DNA of 64,000 nt from JACKIC01 sp964543795. GTDB taxonomy: Bacteria; Planctomycetota; UBA1135; UBA2386. The translations under genes and the position numbers were made by a program. Where the stretch lies: the NCBI GenBank assembly GCA_964543795.1, contig CAZIZN010000004.1:62001-126000 (forward strand), written 5' to 3'. The notes beneath the pieces were generated by a model. That model saw nothing but the letters and a program-made list of their open reading frames with translations, made no database searches and was not told the DNA's origin. Below, piece after piece: positions 32,077 to 40,903 of the stretch. How positions within the stretch are numbered: position 1 is the first letter of the stretch; each line of letters begins with the position of its first letter.

Positions 32077-33537
32077 CGCCGGCAATTCGATGTGCACGCG
32101 GAAACCGGCGCCGGGCCGCGAGTCCACGCCGATCGTGCCGCCGTGGTTGTGCACGATCGAGTAGCAGATGAAGAGGCCGAGCCCGCTCGCGTCGGGCCGC
32201 TCCTTCTTGCTGAAGAAGGGATCGAACACGTGGCCGAGATCGCGCGGATCCATGCCGGGGCCGTCGTCCTCGCACTCGATCAGCAGCTTGCCGTCCCCGG
32301 CCCACGCCCGCACGGCGATCGAGCCGCCGCGCCCCTTCGACTCCAGCGCGTCGAGGGCGTTGAGCAGCAGGTTCAGCACCACCTGCTGGATCTCGTGCGC
32401 GTCGCCGGCGACCGCCGGCAGATCCGGCGCGACGTCGACCCGCAGCGTCACGCCGCTCTGCTGCACGCGGTGCTCGACGAGCGCCAGCGCGCTGTCGATC
32501 GCCTTCCCGATCGGGAAGTTGCCGGCCGCGACGGCGCGCGGCGAGAAGTCGAGCAGCCGGCGCGCGGTGCGGGCGATGCGCGCCAGCCCGCTCTGCACCA
32601 GTTCGAGGTAGGTGCGCTGCCGCTCGCCCAGGTTCTCGCCCTGCAGCAGCCGGTTGACCGCGTTCTGCATGCCGCCGATCGGGTTGTTGATCTCGTGCGC
32701 GACGCCGGCGGCGAGCGTGCCGATGCTCGCCAGGCGCGCGCTGAGCACGAGCGCCCGCTCCTTCTGCTTCTGCTCCTCGACCGCGGCGCGCACCTCGGAC
32801 TGCAGCAGCGCGGTGTGACCCTGCACTTGCGAGGCCATGCGATTGAACGTCGCCACCACGGGCCCCAGTTCGCCGAGGCGTTCGGAGGCCGGCAGGCGCA
32901 CCTCGTAGCGGCCGGCGGCGACCTGTTCGGCCGCGCTGCCGATCTTCTGCAGCGGCAGCGTCACCGTGCGCCGCACGAAGAACACCAGCAGGAGCCCGAA
33001 CAGGGCCGTGCTGACGAGGATCGCACCGAACGCCGCCCAGAGCAGCGGCGCGGTCGGCGACGACTCCGGGTGGCGCGGCACGAACCACAGATAGCCCGCG
33101 ATCTCGCTGCCCTGCCGCAGGCAGTAGCAGTAGCCGCCGGCGACCGGCAGCATGCCCGTCTGGGTGGCGGATCGCTCCATGCCGGCGAGGATCGCGGCGC
33201 GCGGGAAGCGGTCGGGGTCGCGGTGCACGGCGCCGCGCGGGTTCAGATAGATCAGGTTCTCGTAGCCGGGGCGGCCGCTGGTCACGATCACGTCCTCGTA
33301 GACCTCGCGGATCTCCGGGCTCAGCACCAGGGGCCGGACCTGCCGCGGACTGCTGAGCGCCTCGGGCACGTAGATGCGCTCGAGCAGCGACAGCGAATCG
33401 AGCACCGGCTCGAGCAGGTTGTTGCGCTCGCGGCGGAACCAGTCCTCCTGGGACAGGTAGACGACGACCTGGACGACGCCGACCGTGAGCAGGTTCAGCA
33501 GCAGCGAGACCAGCAGGATCCGCCAGGTCAGCGACAA
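32062..33537 (-). CDS. membrane sensor histidine kinase with HAMP domain
   Basis: The 491-residue protein has a first membrane span (residues about 5-28), a periplasmic sensor region of about 130 residues, a second span near 165-187 and a HAMP domain with TLPLQKIGSAAEQVAAGRYE. The transmitter starts with the H-box LAAGVAHEINNPIGGM. N-box NLLLNALDAL, G1 DDGPGMD and G2 SGLGLFICYSIV complete the ATPase. It is of the PilS/NtrB-like type with a short transmitter. The start codon is TTG at 33537. It begins five bases after the stop of the PilC-like gene, so the two are co-transcribed. No response regulator is adjacent. Confidence 0.88.
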   Translation of the reverse strand: MSLTWRILLVSLLLNLLTVGVVQVVVYLSQEDWFRRERNNLLEPVLDSLSLLERIYVPEALSSPRQVRPLVLSPEIREVYEDVIVTSGRPGYENLIYLNPRGAVHRDPDRFPRAAILAGMERSATQTGMLPVAGGYCYCLRQGSEIAGYLWFVPRHPESSPTAPLLWAAFGAILVSTALFGLLLVFFVRRTVTLPLQKIGSAAEQVAAGRYEVRLPASERLGELGPVVATFNRMASQVQGHTALLQSEVRAAVEEQKQKERALVLSARLASIGTLAAGVAHEINNPIGGMQNAVNRLLQGENLGERQRTYLELVQSGLARIARTARRLLDFSPRAVAAGNFPIGKAIDSALALVEHRVQQSGVTLRVDVAPDLPAVAGDAHEIQQVVLNLLLNALDALESKGRGGSIAVRAWAGDGKLLIECEDDGPGMDPRDLGHVFDPFFSKKERPDASGLGLFICYSIVHNHGGTIGVDSRPGAGFRVHIELPAAGAP

Positions 33538-33541
33538 GGGT

Positions 33542-34702
33542 TCACTTCCGGCTCATGGTCTGCATCATCGTGAGCAAGGGCATGAACAGCGCGAACACGA
33601 TGAAGCCGACGATCACGGCGAGCACGACGAGCAGGATGGGCTCGATCACCTTGAAGGCGGTCTCGATCGTGCGGTCGACCTCGGTCTCGTAGCGGTCGGC
33701 GACCTTGTTGAGCATGCGGTCGAGTTCGCCGGTCTGCTCGCCGACGTCGACCATGTTGACGACGATGTCGTCGAACATGCCGCTCTCGCCCATCGGCACC
33801 GCGAACCCGGCACCCTCGCGGATCGAACCCTGCACGTCCGCCACCGCCGCCTGCATGTGCACGTTCGCGGTCGATGCACGCAGGATGTCGAGCGCCTCGA
33901 GGTGCGGCACGCCGCTCTGGATCAGCGTGCCGAACGTGCGCGCGAAGCGGGCGACGAGGCTCTTGTGCACGAGCGGCCCGAACACCGGGACCCGCAGTGC
34001 CGTGCGGTGCACGAAGCTGCGGTAGCCAAGGACCTTGGCGACCAGCACCCGGTGCAGCGCGATCAGCAGCACGACCGACAGCAGGTAGATCCACCACCAG
34101 AACTTCAGGTGGTCGCCGAGATCGATCACGGTCTGCGTGGTCCAGTGCAGCGAGCCCTTGCCGCCCATGCTCTCGAAGACCGAGCGGAACTTCGGGATCA
34201 CGAACGCGAACACGAGCATCAGCACGATCAAGGCCACCGACAGGATCGCGACCGGATAGGCCATCGCACCCTTGACGCGCGCCTTGATCGTCTCGCTCTG
34301 CTCGAGGAAGCCGCTGAGGCGGTTGAGGATCTGCTCCTGCACGCCGCCGGCCTCGCCGGCGCGCACCATGTTCGTGTAGAGCGCGTCGAACACGACGTCG
34401 TGCTTCTGCATCGCCTCGGACAGCGCCGTGCCGCCCTCGACGTCCTCGACGAGCGACGCGGCGATGCGCTTCATCGGCCCCGGCGGCAGCTGCCCCTCGA
34501 GGATGCGCAGGCTCTTGGTGATCGGGATGCCCGCATCGAGCAGCACCGCCAGCTGGCTCGTGAACTCGGCGAGCGCCTTCGGCGTGACCCGGCTGCGGCC
34601 GAGCGAGAACCGGCTCTCGCCGGCGGAACCGCTCGCGCGTGCGACGGCTGCCGGGGCGGCGGCCTTCGGGACGGGGAGCTTGCGCTGCAGCTTCTTGGGC
34701 AT
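33542..34702 (-). CDS. type II secretion / type IV pilus inner-membrane protein (GspF/PilC family)
   Basis: The 386-residue protein contains two copies of the T2SSF domain. The first has FTSQLAVLLDAGIPITKSLR and the second has FARTFGTLIQSGVPHLEALD, each followed by membrane helices (VALIVLMLVFAFVIP, LLSVVLLIAL and a last one ending LFMPLLTMMQ). EAGGVQEQILNRL and GEQTGELDRMLNKV are the conserved loops. Members are platform proteins of secretion or pilus machines. No GspE/PilB partner is visible in the window. ATG 34702 is chosen; a second ATG eight codons upstream (34726) is possible. It is followed immediately by the histidine kinase gene. Confidence 0.88.
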   Translation of the reverse strand: MPKKLQRKLPVPKAAAPAAVARASGSAGESRFSLGRSRVTPKALAEFTSQLAVLLDAGIPITKSLRILEGQLPPGPMKRIAASLVEDVEGGTALSEAMQKHDVVFDALYTNMVRAGEAGGVQEQILNRLSGFLEQSETIKARVKGAMAYPVAILSVALIVLMLVFAFVIPKFRSVFESMGGKGSLHWTTQTVIDLGDHLKFWWWIYLLSVVLLIALHRVLVAKVLGYRSFVHRTALRVPVFGPLVHKSLVARFARTFGTLIQSGVPHLEALDILRASTANVHMQAAVADVQGSIREGAGFAVPMGESGMFDDIVVNMVDVGEQTGELDRMLNKVADRYETEVDRTIETAFKVIEPILLVVLAVIVGFIVFALFMPLLTMMQTMSRK

Positions 34703-34857
34703 GCGGGATCGGAGGGGCCCGCGCATCGTTGCGCAGCGGCCGCACGGGAGCAACCCTCGACACCGACTCGACCCCGGCGGCGCCCGCGCGGTGGTGGCGC
34801 GTTCGGCGCCCCCGGGCGCCGGCGCGGTCCGGCGGGCACCGGCGCGGCGCCCTCGGA

Positions 34858-35763
34858 CTAGACCGCCGCCAGCGCCGCACCGAGCATCGCCAGCAGATCG
34901 ATGCCCCACAGCTCGCGCAGCGCCAGCTCGGCGCCGGCCAGGAGTGCGAGGCAGAGCAGCAGCCACGGCCATCGCGGCGCGCGCAGCGACGGCGGCGGCG
35001 GCCAGCGATCGCGGCTGCGCGGCCGCTCCTCGGCCGGCAGGTCGACGACGCTCGCCTCGGCCTCGCCGGCGACGACGTCGATCACCACCGCCGTGGCGTT
35101 GTCGGGTCCACCGCCGTCGAGCGCGCCGAGGACCAGCGCCTCCGCGGCCGCCTGCGGCGACCCCTTCGCCGCGATGGCGGCGAACGCGACCGGCGGCACC
35201 ACGCTCCAGACGCCGTCGCTGACCAGGATCCAGCGGTCGCCGGGCTGCGTTCCCAGTTCCTTCCAGTCCGCGTCCGCGTCGCTGCGACCGCCGCCGAGCC
35301 ACCGCAGCAGCACGTTGTCGGGCTCGCGTGCCGCGTGATCCTCGGTGCACTGCTCGAGCCGCCCGCGCCGCCATCGGTAGAGCCGTGTGTCGCCGACGTG
35401 GCCGACGAAGGCGCGGCCGCCGCACAACGCCAGGACCGTCATCGTCGTGCCCATCTCGCGCAGGAACGGCACCAACGTGGCCTGCTCGTGCAACCGCGCG
35501 GCCGCCGCCCGGAACCCGGCGGCGAGCCGCTCGTCGGGCGCACCGCCGCCCGGATCCAGCACGCAGGCGCCGAGCGCGCGCAGCGCCGCGCGGCTGGCCT
35601 CGGCGCCGCCCGCCGCACCGCCGATGCCGTCGGCGACGGCGCCGAGCAGCAGCGCCGCTTCGCCCTCGCCCACGGCGCCGAGCAGGAAATCGTCCTCGTT
35701 GTGCGCGCGCACCGAGCCGGTGTGCGTGGCCGAACCGACGCGGTAGCCGGGCGGCAGCCTCAC
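34858..35763 (-). CDS. PP2C-family Ser/Thr phosphatase with C-terminal membrane anchor
   Basis: The 301-residue protein shows PP2C motifs in order: VRAHNEDDFLLG, LGAVADGIGGAAGG, GHVGDTRLYR, ILVSDGVWSV and GGPDNATAVVIDV, with the metal-binding Asp residues kept. A transmembrane helix near residue 270 (WPWLLLCLALLAGAEL) anchors it. It starts at GTG 35763, overlapping the TGA of the lipoprotein gene, and ends a unit that includes a Ser/Thr kinase, so it probably reverses that kinase's phosphorylation. That pairing is inference from context. Confidence 0.88.
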   Translation of the reverse strand: MRLPPGYRVGSATHTGSVRAHNEDDFLLGAVGEGEAALLLGAVADGIGGAAGGAEASRAALRALGACVLDPGGGAPDERLAAGFRAAAARLHEQATLVPFLREMGTTMTVLALCGGRAFVGHVGDTRLYRWRRGRLEQCTEDHAAREPDNVLLRWLGGGRSDADADWKELGTQPGDRWILVSDGVWSVVPPVAFAAIAAKGSPQAAAEALVLGALDGGGPDNATAVVIDVVAGEAEASVVDLPAEERPRSRDRWPPPPSLRAPRWPWLLLCLALLAGAELALRELWGIDLLAMLGAALAAV

Positions 35764-36815
35764 GGCCGCCTCGCCGCGAAGGTCGCCGAAGCCACGTTGC
35801 CGCGGATCGTGCCGACGAGCACCTGCAGCGCCGCGCCGCGCAGTTCGGCCGGCAGCGGGGCCGCGTAGCGGAACCGGTCGCCCTCGCGCCGCATCGACTC
35901 GAGCAGCGCGCGCTCGAATGCGGCCAGCACCGCGTCGTCCACCGCGGTCCCCACCGGCCGCAACCGCGCCACGCTCAGGCTCTCGCGTGCATCGACCGCG
36001 ATGCCCAGCCCCTCCGGCAGGTCCGCGAGCGTGAGGCTGGCGATGCTGCGCTCGAGCAGGCGCTGTCGCACCGAGTCGCTCTTGAGGTCGCGCGCGAGGG
36101 AGAGCAGGAGGCGCCGCTGCACGACGCTGCGCACCTCGGTCGCGACCGACTCGGGATCGTCGCCGACCCAGAACGGCGGCACGATGATCGACGTGAGGAT
36201 GCCGAGGAAACTGCCGCGTTCGACGAGCGACAGGTCGATCGGGCCGCCCGGCAGCAGCGGATCGTGCAGCACCTGGCCGGTCTGCAGGTCGCGCACGGTG
36301 ATCCGCAGCGTCGCGCGCGACTCGAACGTGTGGTCCGGGATGAACATGCCGATCCCGAGCAGGAACCACGTCGCGAGCGTCACCGGCCAGCGGCCGTTGA
36401 TGCCCTGCTCCTCGATCGGTCCGTCCGCGAGTTCCTCCACCACCAGCAGCAGGTCGTAGCCCTGCGCACGCGCCCGTTCGAGGAACTGGCGCGCCTCGGC
36501 CGTGGTCGCCCCGGTGAGCAGCTGGTCGCGGCGCTCAGAGCGCGCGGCCGCGTCGTCGTCGATCGCGACGCGCTGGAAGACCCTGCCGCGCTGCAACACG
36601 TCGACGATCGCCGCCATCGCGATCGGCTCCGCCAGGCCGGCACCGGCGAAGGTGCCGCCGTGGCTGCGTCCCCCACCGAGTCGCGCACCCCCCGTCACCA
36701 GCACGGCGTAGTCGAGCGGTGGCACTTCGGCGATGCCGCTCAGTTCGTCCGAGGTCGACTGACAGGCCGCCAGCAGCCCGACTGCGAGAGCGATCCACCC
36801 GCGGCAACGGTTCAT
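35760..36815 (-). CDS. predicted lipoprotein of unknown function
   Basis: The 351-residue protein begins with a lipoprotein signal ending in LLAAC at residue 18, a well-formed lipobox. It later includes a small hydrophobic element near residues 150-165 (ATWFLLGIGMFIPDH) and strands such as TLRITVRDLQTGQVLHDP, suggesting an outer-membrane-associated or periplasmic domain. I do not recognise the family. It lies between the kinase/FGE-like gene and the phosphatase, overlapping both by four bases. Its role may be in sensing or in linking the kinase to the envelope, but nothing in the sequence proves that. Confidence 0.6.
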   Translation of the reverse strand: MNRCRGWIALAVGLLAACQSTSDELSGIAEVPPLDYAVLVTGGARLGGGRSHGGTFAGAGLAEPIAMAAIVDVLQRGRVFQRVAIDDDAAARSERRDQLLTGATTAEARQFLERARAQGYDLLLVVEELADGPIEEQGINGRWPVTLATWFLLGIGMFIPDHTFESRATLRITVRDLQTGQVLHDPLLPGGPIDLSLVERGSFLGILTSIIVPPFWVGDDPESVATEVRSVVQRRLLLSLARDLKSDSVRQRLLERSIASLTLADLPEGLGIAVDARESLSVARLRPVGTAVDDAVLAAFERALLESMRREGDRFRYAAPLPAELRGAALQVLVGTIRGNVASATFAARRP

Positions 36816-39800
36816 CCGCCGCCTCGCAGACGCAGGAGCAGCACCGGGCCCCCGACCAGCCGGAAGCCGGTGTGGCGCAGGCGCGGATCGGGTCGGTCGG
36901 AGAGCAGGTCGCGGCCGTCGCGGCGCAACTGTTCGGTGCGCAGCACGCCGGGCACCGACGGCGGCAGCAGCCCGTCGCCGGCGAGCGGAATGCGGTCGCC
37001 GCGGCGGTCGAGCAGGCCGCTCTCCTCGCCCAGCCCGAGGCCCCGCACGACGCCGAACGCCCGCACCGTGCCGGCGAGGTCGGTCGGCGGTGCCGCGCCG
37101 CGCGCGAACGCGGCGCTCTTCTCGAGATGCACCGCGTGGTCGCCGATCCACTCGCGCAGCAGCAGCTCGGCGCCACCGACGTGCGGCAGATCGAACACCC
37201 ACTCGCGCACGCCGAAGTCGAGGCCCGAGAACTCGCCGCCGACGGCGGCGGCGACGCGGTCGCCGGCGCGGTCGAGAAGCCCGGCCGGCACCGGCCGGCC
37301 AGCCCGCACGAACGACGCCGCGCTGCGGAACGTCGCGACGCGGATGCCCCCGCCCGCCGCCGCCGCGCCGTGGCAGGCCGGTCGGACCGCCGCGCCGTAG
37401 GCGGCGAGTTCGAGTTCGCAGCCCATGGGCAGGCGGAACGCCTCCTCGTCGCCGACCACCAGCCGGCCGAGCAGCCGACAGCAGGCGTAGGCCTGGAAGA
37501 AGTCGACATCGGTCACCGGCGCCTCGTCGAACGCGGCCTCCGGCAGCGCCGGCAGCAGCGCCGACGGCGCGAGCCTGTCCACGCCGAGCGGATCGTCGGC
37601 GTGCACGAGCCGGTCGCCGTCGACGATCGGCCGGGCAGCCGCGAGTTCGAGCAGCGCGCGCGCCTGCCCCCACGTGAACTCACGATCCTGCAACAGCAGG
37701 TCGCCGAGGTTCCGCACGGCGGTCGCGACCTGCGGCCGGAACATCGCGCGCGGCGGCGCATCGTCCGACAACGGCTCGACGAACTCCTGTTCGGGCGCCA
37801 AGACCGGCAGCAGCCTCAGTGCGGCGAGTGCGGCGGGCAGCGTCGCGAGTTCCCCCAGCTGCAGCGGCTGCAGCGTGCTGCGGGTCGTGGCGATGCGCAA
37901 CCGCAGGTCGTGCCGGCCGAGCGGCGTCGCGAGGTAGGCCTCGCACGCGCGTTCGAGGCGAGCGCCGTAGCGGTCGCGCGGCACGTCGGCGAGACCGGCC
38001 GCCGCGGCCCAGGTCGCGAACGGCAGGTCGAACCGCACGACGCAACCATCGGTCTCGGCGGTCACCGCGACCGCCGCCAGTTCGCTCTGCGCGATCCCGA
38101 GCCGGAGATCGGGCAGCTCCTCGGGGCGGTACTGCAGCGGCAGCCGAACACGCAGCCGCGCCGGCTGGCCGTGCTCGACGAGCAGCGCCTCGCCGATCGG
38201 CAGCGGCGCGCCGTCGTGCCACCAGAAGTCGGCCACCACGGCGGCCGAGCCCGCGTCCGTGGCGCGCATCGGCGCGGGCTCGTCGCCGACGAAGACGCGC
38301 ACCGGCCGGCCCAGCACGTCGCGCAGTTCGAGCGCGAAGACGTTGTGCCCCGGGATCGGCAGCACCTCGGGCAGCAGCGCATCGCCGCTGTGTCTGCGCT
38401 GCGGCAACGCCAGCGGCACGAGGCGCGCGTCGCCGACCCACAGCGTCCCGCGCAGGTAGGCGAGCCATTCGGCGTCGATGCGCCAGCCCGGCCCCTCGCG
38501 CAGACCCTGCGGCGAACGGGCGAGCACGCCGGCCTGCAGGAGTCCGGTGAGGAACCGCGAACCGGCCGCGGGCACGCGCACCTCGATCGCCGGCGGCAGG
38601 ATGCGCACCGGCAGTTCGGTGCGCATCGGCGCGTCGCCCGCCGCGACGTCGGCGAAGGTGAGCACGAGGCGCGACGGCCCCGGCGCCCGGGGCGGCACGG
38701 TCAGGAGCGCCGCACCGCCCTCGCCGCGCGCGACGAGGGGCAGCGATGCGACGGCGGCATCGTCTTCGAGCGCAGCGGCGGCCAGCTCGAATCCGGCGTT
38801 GGTGTGCACGTGCACGATCGCTCCCTCGGTGCCGAACACGAGCTCGCTGCCGGCCGCGAACGGTTGCGGCCCGGCCGAGGTGAAGCGCAGGCCGAGATCC
38901 TGGTCGCGCAGCACCAGCGCGAACGAGCGTTCGCTGCGATTGCCCGCGGGATCGACCACGGCGAAGCGCACGTCGCCGCTGACCAGCGTGCCGCCGCCGG
39001 CCGCGAGCGGCACCTCGACGACCTGCCAGCCGTTCGACGCGGCGAGTTCCGCCTCGGCATGGAGCGCGCCGTCCGCCCGCGCCACCGCGAGCCGGCACCC
39101 GGGCTCCCTGTCCGAGAGCCGCAACCGGAGTCGGGCGCGACCGCCCAGGCACGGCACGTGGGGCTCGCCGTTGGGTCCGCCGACCTCGATCACGACCGGT
39201 GCGGCGACGTCGACCGCGGCGAACCGGCGCGGCACGACGGCACTCGCGTTGCCGGCGGGATCGACGGCGACGACCGCGAACTCGAACGGGCCGGTGGGCG
39301 CTGCCCCGGGCAGGGTGACGGCGAGCGCACGGCCGCAGTCGATCTCGCCTTTCGCCCCCTCGAGCGGCACCCGCCAGTGGGCACCCGCGGGTCCGTTGAC
39401 GATCGCGGCGACCTCGGCGACGCCGCCGAGGTCCTCCGCGTGCCAGGCGAGTCTCGCCCGGCCCGTGAGCAGCTCGCCGTCGCCGTTCCCGTCGATGCTC
39501 CAGCTCACGACCGGCGCATCGTCGTCGAGCCGCAGGCGAGCCGATGCCAGCGGCCCGCTGCCGGCGGCGACGAACGTCAGATCGAGGGGCCCCTGGCGAC
39601 TGCCGTCGACGATCGACGCGAGCACGTCGCGCCACTGCGGCTGCGCCGACGACAGCGTGAGCCCGTCGCCGGTCGCATCGACTTCGGGGCGCAACGGCGC
39701 GCGCAGCAGCACGGCGCCGTCGCGCGACACCTCGATGCGCAGGCTCGCGGCGCGGAAGCCGCCGAAGTGGAAGCCCAGCGTGGCGAGTTCGGCCGAGCGT

Positions 39801-40888
39801 CGCTGCTGCACCGGGGCCTCCACCGAGGGATCGACGAGGGCGATGGGACTGCCGGCGCGCAGGCGCAGGAAGGGCGGCGACCCGGCGCCCTGCACCAGGA
39901 GGTTGGCGACGACCGCCAGCGCGGCCGCGGCCACGGCGAGGCGAGGCAGGAGGCGGGCGCGCGCGCCGCGCAGCACCGCCAGTTCGTGGGCGATCGCCGC
40001 GGCATTCGCCGGCCGGTCCGCCGGCTCCGCCGCGGCGCAGCGCTGCAGCAGTCGCGTGAGCCGCCGCGGCAGGCCGCGGCCCGCCGCGATGCCGCCGTCG
40101 CCGGCCGCGGGCAGGGTCCCGGTCAGCAGCAGCCGGCCGAGCACCCCCACCGAGTAGAAGTCCGCGCGCACGCCGACGTCGCCGCCCGCGAGCAGTTCGG
40201 GCGCGGAGAAGACCGGGTTGAAGAAGCCGAGCAGTTCGCTGCGGCGCGTGCGCTCGCCGCCCGCGAGGGACACGGTCCTGGCGATGCCGAAGTCGAGCAC
40301 CTTGACGCGCAGCCTGCCCCCGCGCGCGGCCACCATCACGTTGCGGGGCGACAGATCGCAGTGCACGAGGCCGGCAGCGTGGATCGCGGCGAGCGCGTCG
40401 ACGACCTGGGCGAGGATCTCGACGACGTGGCCCGCAGGCAGCAGACCGCCCTGGACCACCGCCTCCAGCGTCTCGCCGTCGACCAGTTCCATCGCCAGGT
40501 AGGCGACGCCGTCGGCCGTCTCGCCGACGTCGAGCAGGCGCGCGCACCCGTCGTGCATGACGCTCGCGGCGCGCCGCGCCTCGGCCAGCAGGAGGCGCCG
40601 GTACTCCGGGTGCTCGGCGAAGCGCGGGTGGAGCAGCTTGAGCGCCACGGGCAGCAGCGAACCCGTGTGCTGGGCGCGGAAGACCGTGCCGAGACCGCCG
40701 CGGCCCAGCACCGCCTGCAGCCGGTACTTGCCGTCGATCACGCTGCCGAGGAACGGGTTCGCGGCGTCGGCCTCGCCGGCGCGCTGCGGGTAGTGCACTT
40801 CGTCGGCCGGCACGAGCCACGCGCCGCAGGTGCCGCAGCGCGCGTTCGTCGTTGGGGTGACCCCCTCGCAGCAGAGACAGATCTTCAC
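36812..40888 (-). CDS. Ser/Thr kinase with zinc ribbon, membrane segment and FGE-like C-terminal domain
   Basis: The 1358-residue protein starts with a zinc ribbon (CLCC at 4-7 and CGTC at 18-21). A kinase domain covers about residues 53-310: GRGGLGTVF glycine loop, VALKLL lysine, HCDLSPRN catalytic loop, DFGIAR and SAPEL. The loop has Ser where most kinases have Lys after the catalytic Asp (DLS in place of DLK). A transmembrane helix near residue 320 (AVAAAALAVVANLLV) is followed by long beta-rich, Ig-like outer repeats. The last 290 residues resemble the FGE/SUMF1 fold: PVTDVDFFQAYACCRLLGR, RLPMGCELELAAYG, VREWVFDL and TGFRLVGG. The start is GTG 40888, 15 bases after the cinA stop, so it is likely in the tatC-cinA unit. 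Confidence 0.75.
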   Translation of the reverse strand: MKICLCCEGVTPTTNARCGTCGAWLVPADEVHYPQRAGEADAANPFLGSVIDGKYRLQAVLGRGGLGTVFRAQHTGSLLPVALKLLHPRFAEHPEYRRLLLAEARRAASVMHDGCARLLDVGETADGVAYLAMELVDGETLEAVVQGGLLPAGHVVEILAQVVDALAAIHAAGLVHCDLSPRNVMVAARGGRLRVKVLDFGIARTVSLAGGERTRRSELLGFFNPVFSAPELLAGGDVGVRADFYSVGVLGRLLLTGTLPAAGDGGIAAGRGLPRRLTRLLQRCAAAEPADRPANAAAIAHELAVLRGARARLLPRLAVAAAALAVVANLLVQGAGSPPFLRLRAGSPIALVDPSVEAPVQQRRSAELATLGFHFGGFRAASLRIEVSRDGAVLLRAPLRPEVDATGDGLTLSSAQPQWRDVLASIVDGSRQGPLDLTFVAAGSGPLASARLRLDDDAPVVSWSIDGNGDGELLTGRARLAWHAEDLGGVAEVAAIVNGPAGAHWRVPLEGAKGEIDCGRALAVTLPGAAPTGPFEFAVVAVDPAGNASAVVPRRFAAVDVAAPVVIEVGGPNGEPHVPCLGGRARLRLRLSDREPGCRLAVARADGALHAEAELAASNGWQVVEVPLAAGGGTLVSGDVRFAVVDPAGNRSERSFALVLRDQDLGLRFTSAGPQPFAAGSELVFGTEGAIVHVHTNAGFELAAAALEDDAAVASLPLVARGEGGAALLTVPPRAPGPSRLVLTFADVAAGDAPMRTELPVRILPPAIEVRVPAAGSRFLTGLLQAGVLARSPQGLREGPGWRIDAEWLAYLRGTLWVGDARLVPLALPQRRHSGDALLPEVLPIPGHNVFALELRDVLGRPVRVFVGDEPAPMRATDAGSAAVVADFWWHDGAPLPIGEALLVEHGQPARLRVRLPLQYRPEELPDLRLGIAQSELAAVAVTAETDGCVVRFDLPFATWAAAAGLADVPRDRYGARLERACEAYLATPLGRHDLRLRIATTRSTLQPLQLGELATLPAALAALRLLPVLAPEQEFVEPLSDDAPPRAMFRPQVATAVRNLGDLLLQDREFTWGQARALLELAAARPIVDGDRLVHADDPLGVDRLAPSALLPALPEAAFDEAPVTDVDFFQAYACCRLLGRLVVGDEEAFRLPMGCELELAAYGAAVRPACHGAAAAGGGIRVATFRSAASFVRAGRPVPAGLLDRAGDRVAAAVGGEFSGLDFGVREWVFDLPHVGGAELLLREWIGDHAVHLEKSAAFARGAAPPTDLAGTVRAFGVVRGLGLGEESGLLDRRGDRIPLAGDGLLPPSVPGVLRTEQLRRDGRDLLSDRPDPRLRHTGFRLVGGPVLLLRLRGGG

Positions 40889-40903
40889 GCCGTGCCGCGC
40901 ATC

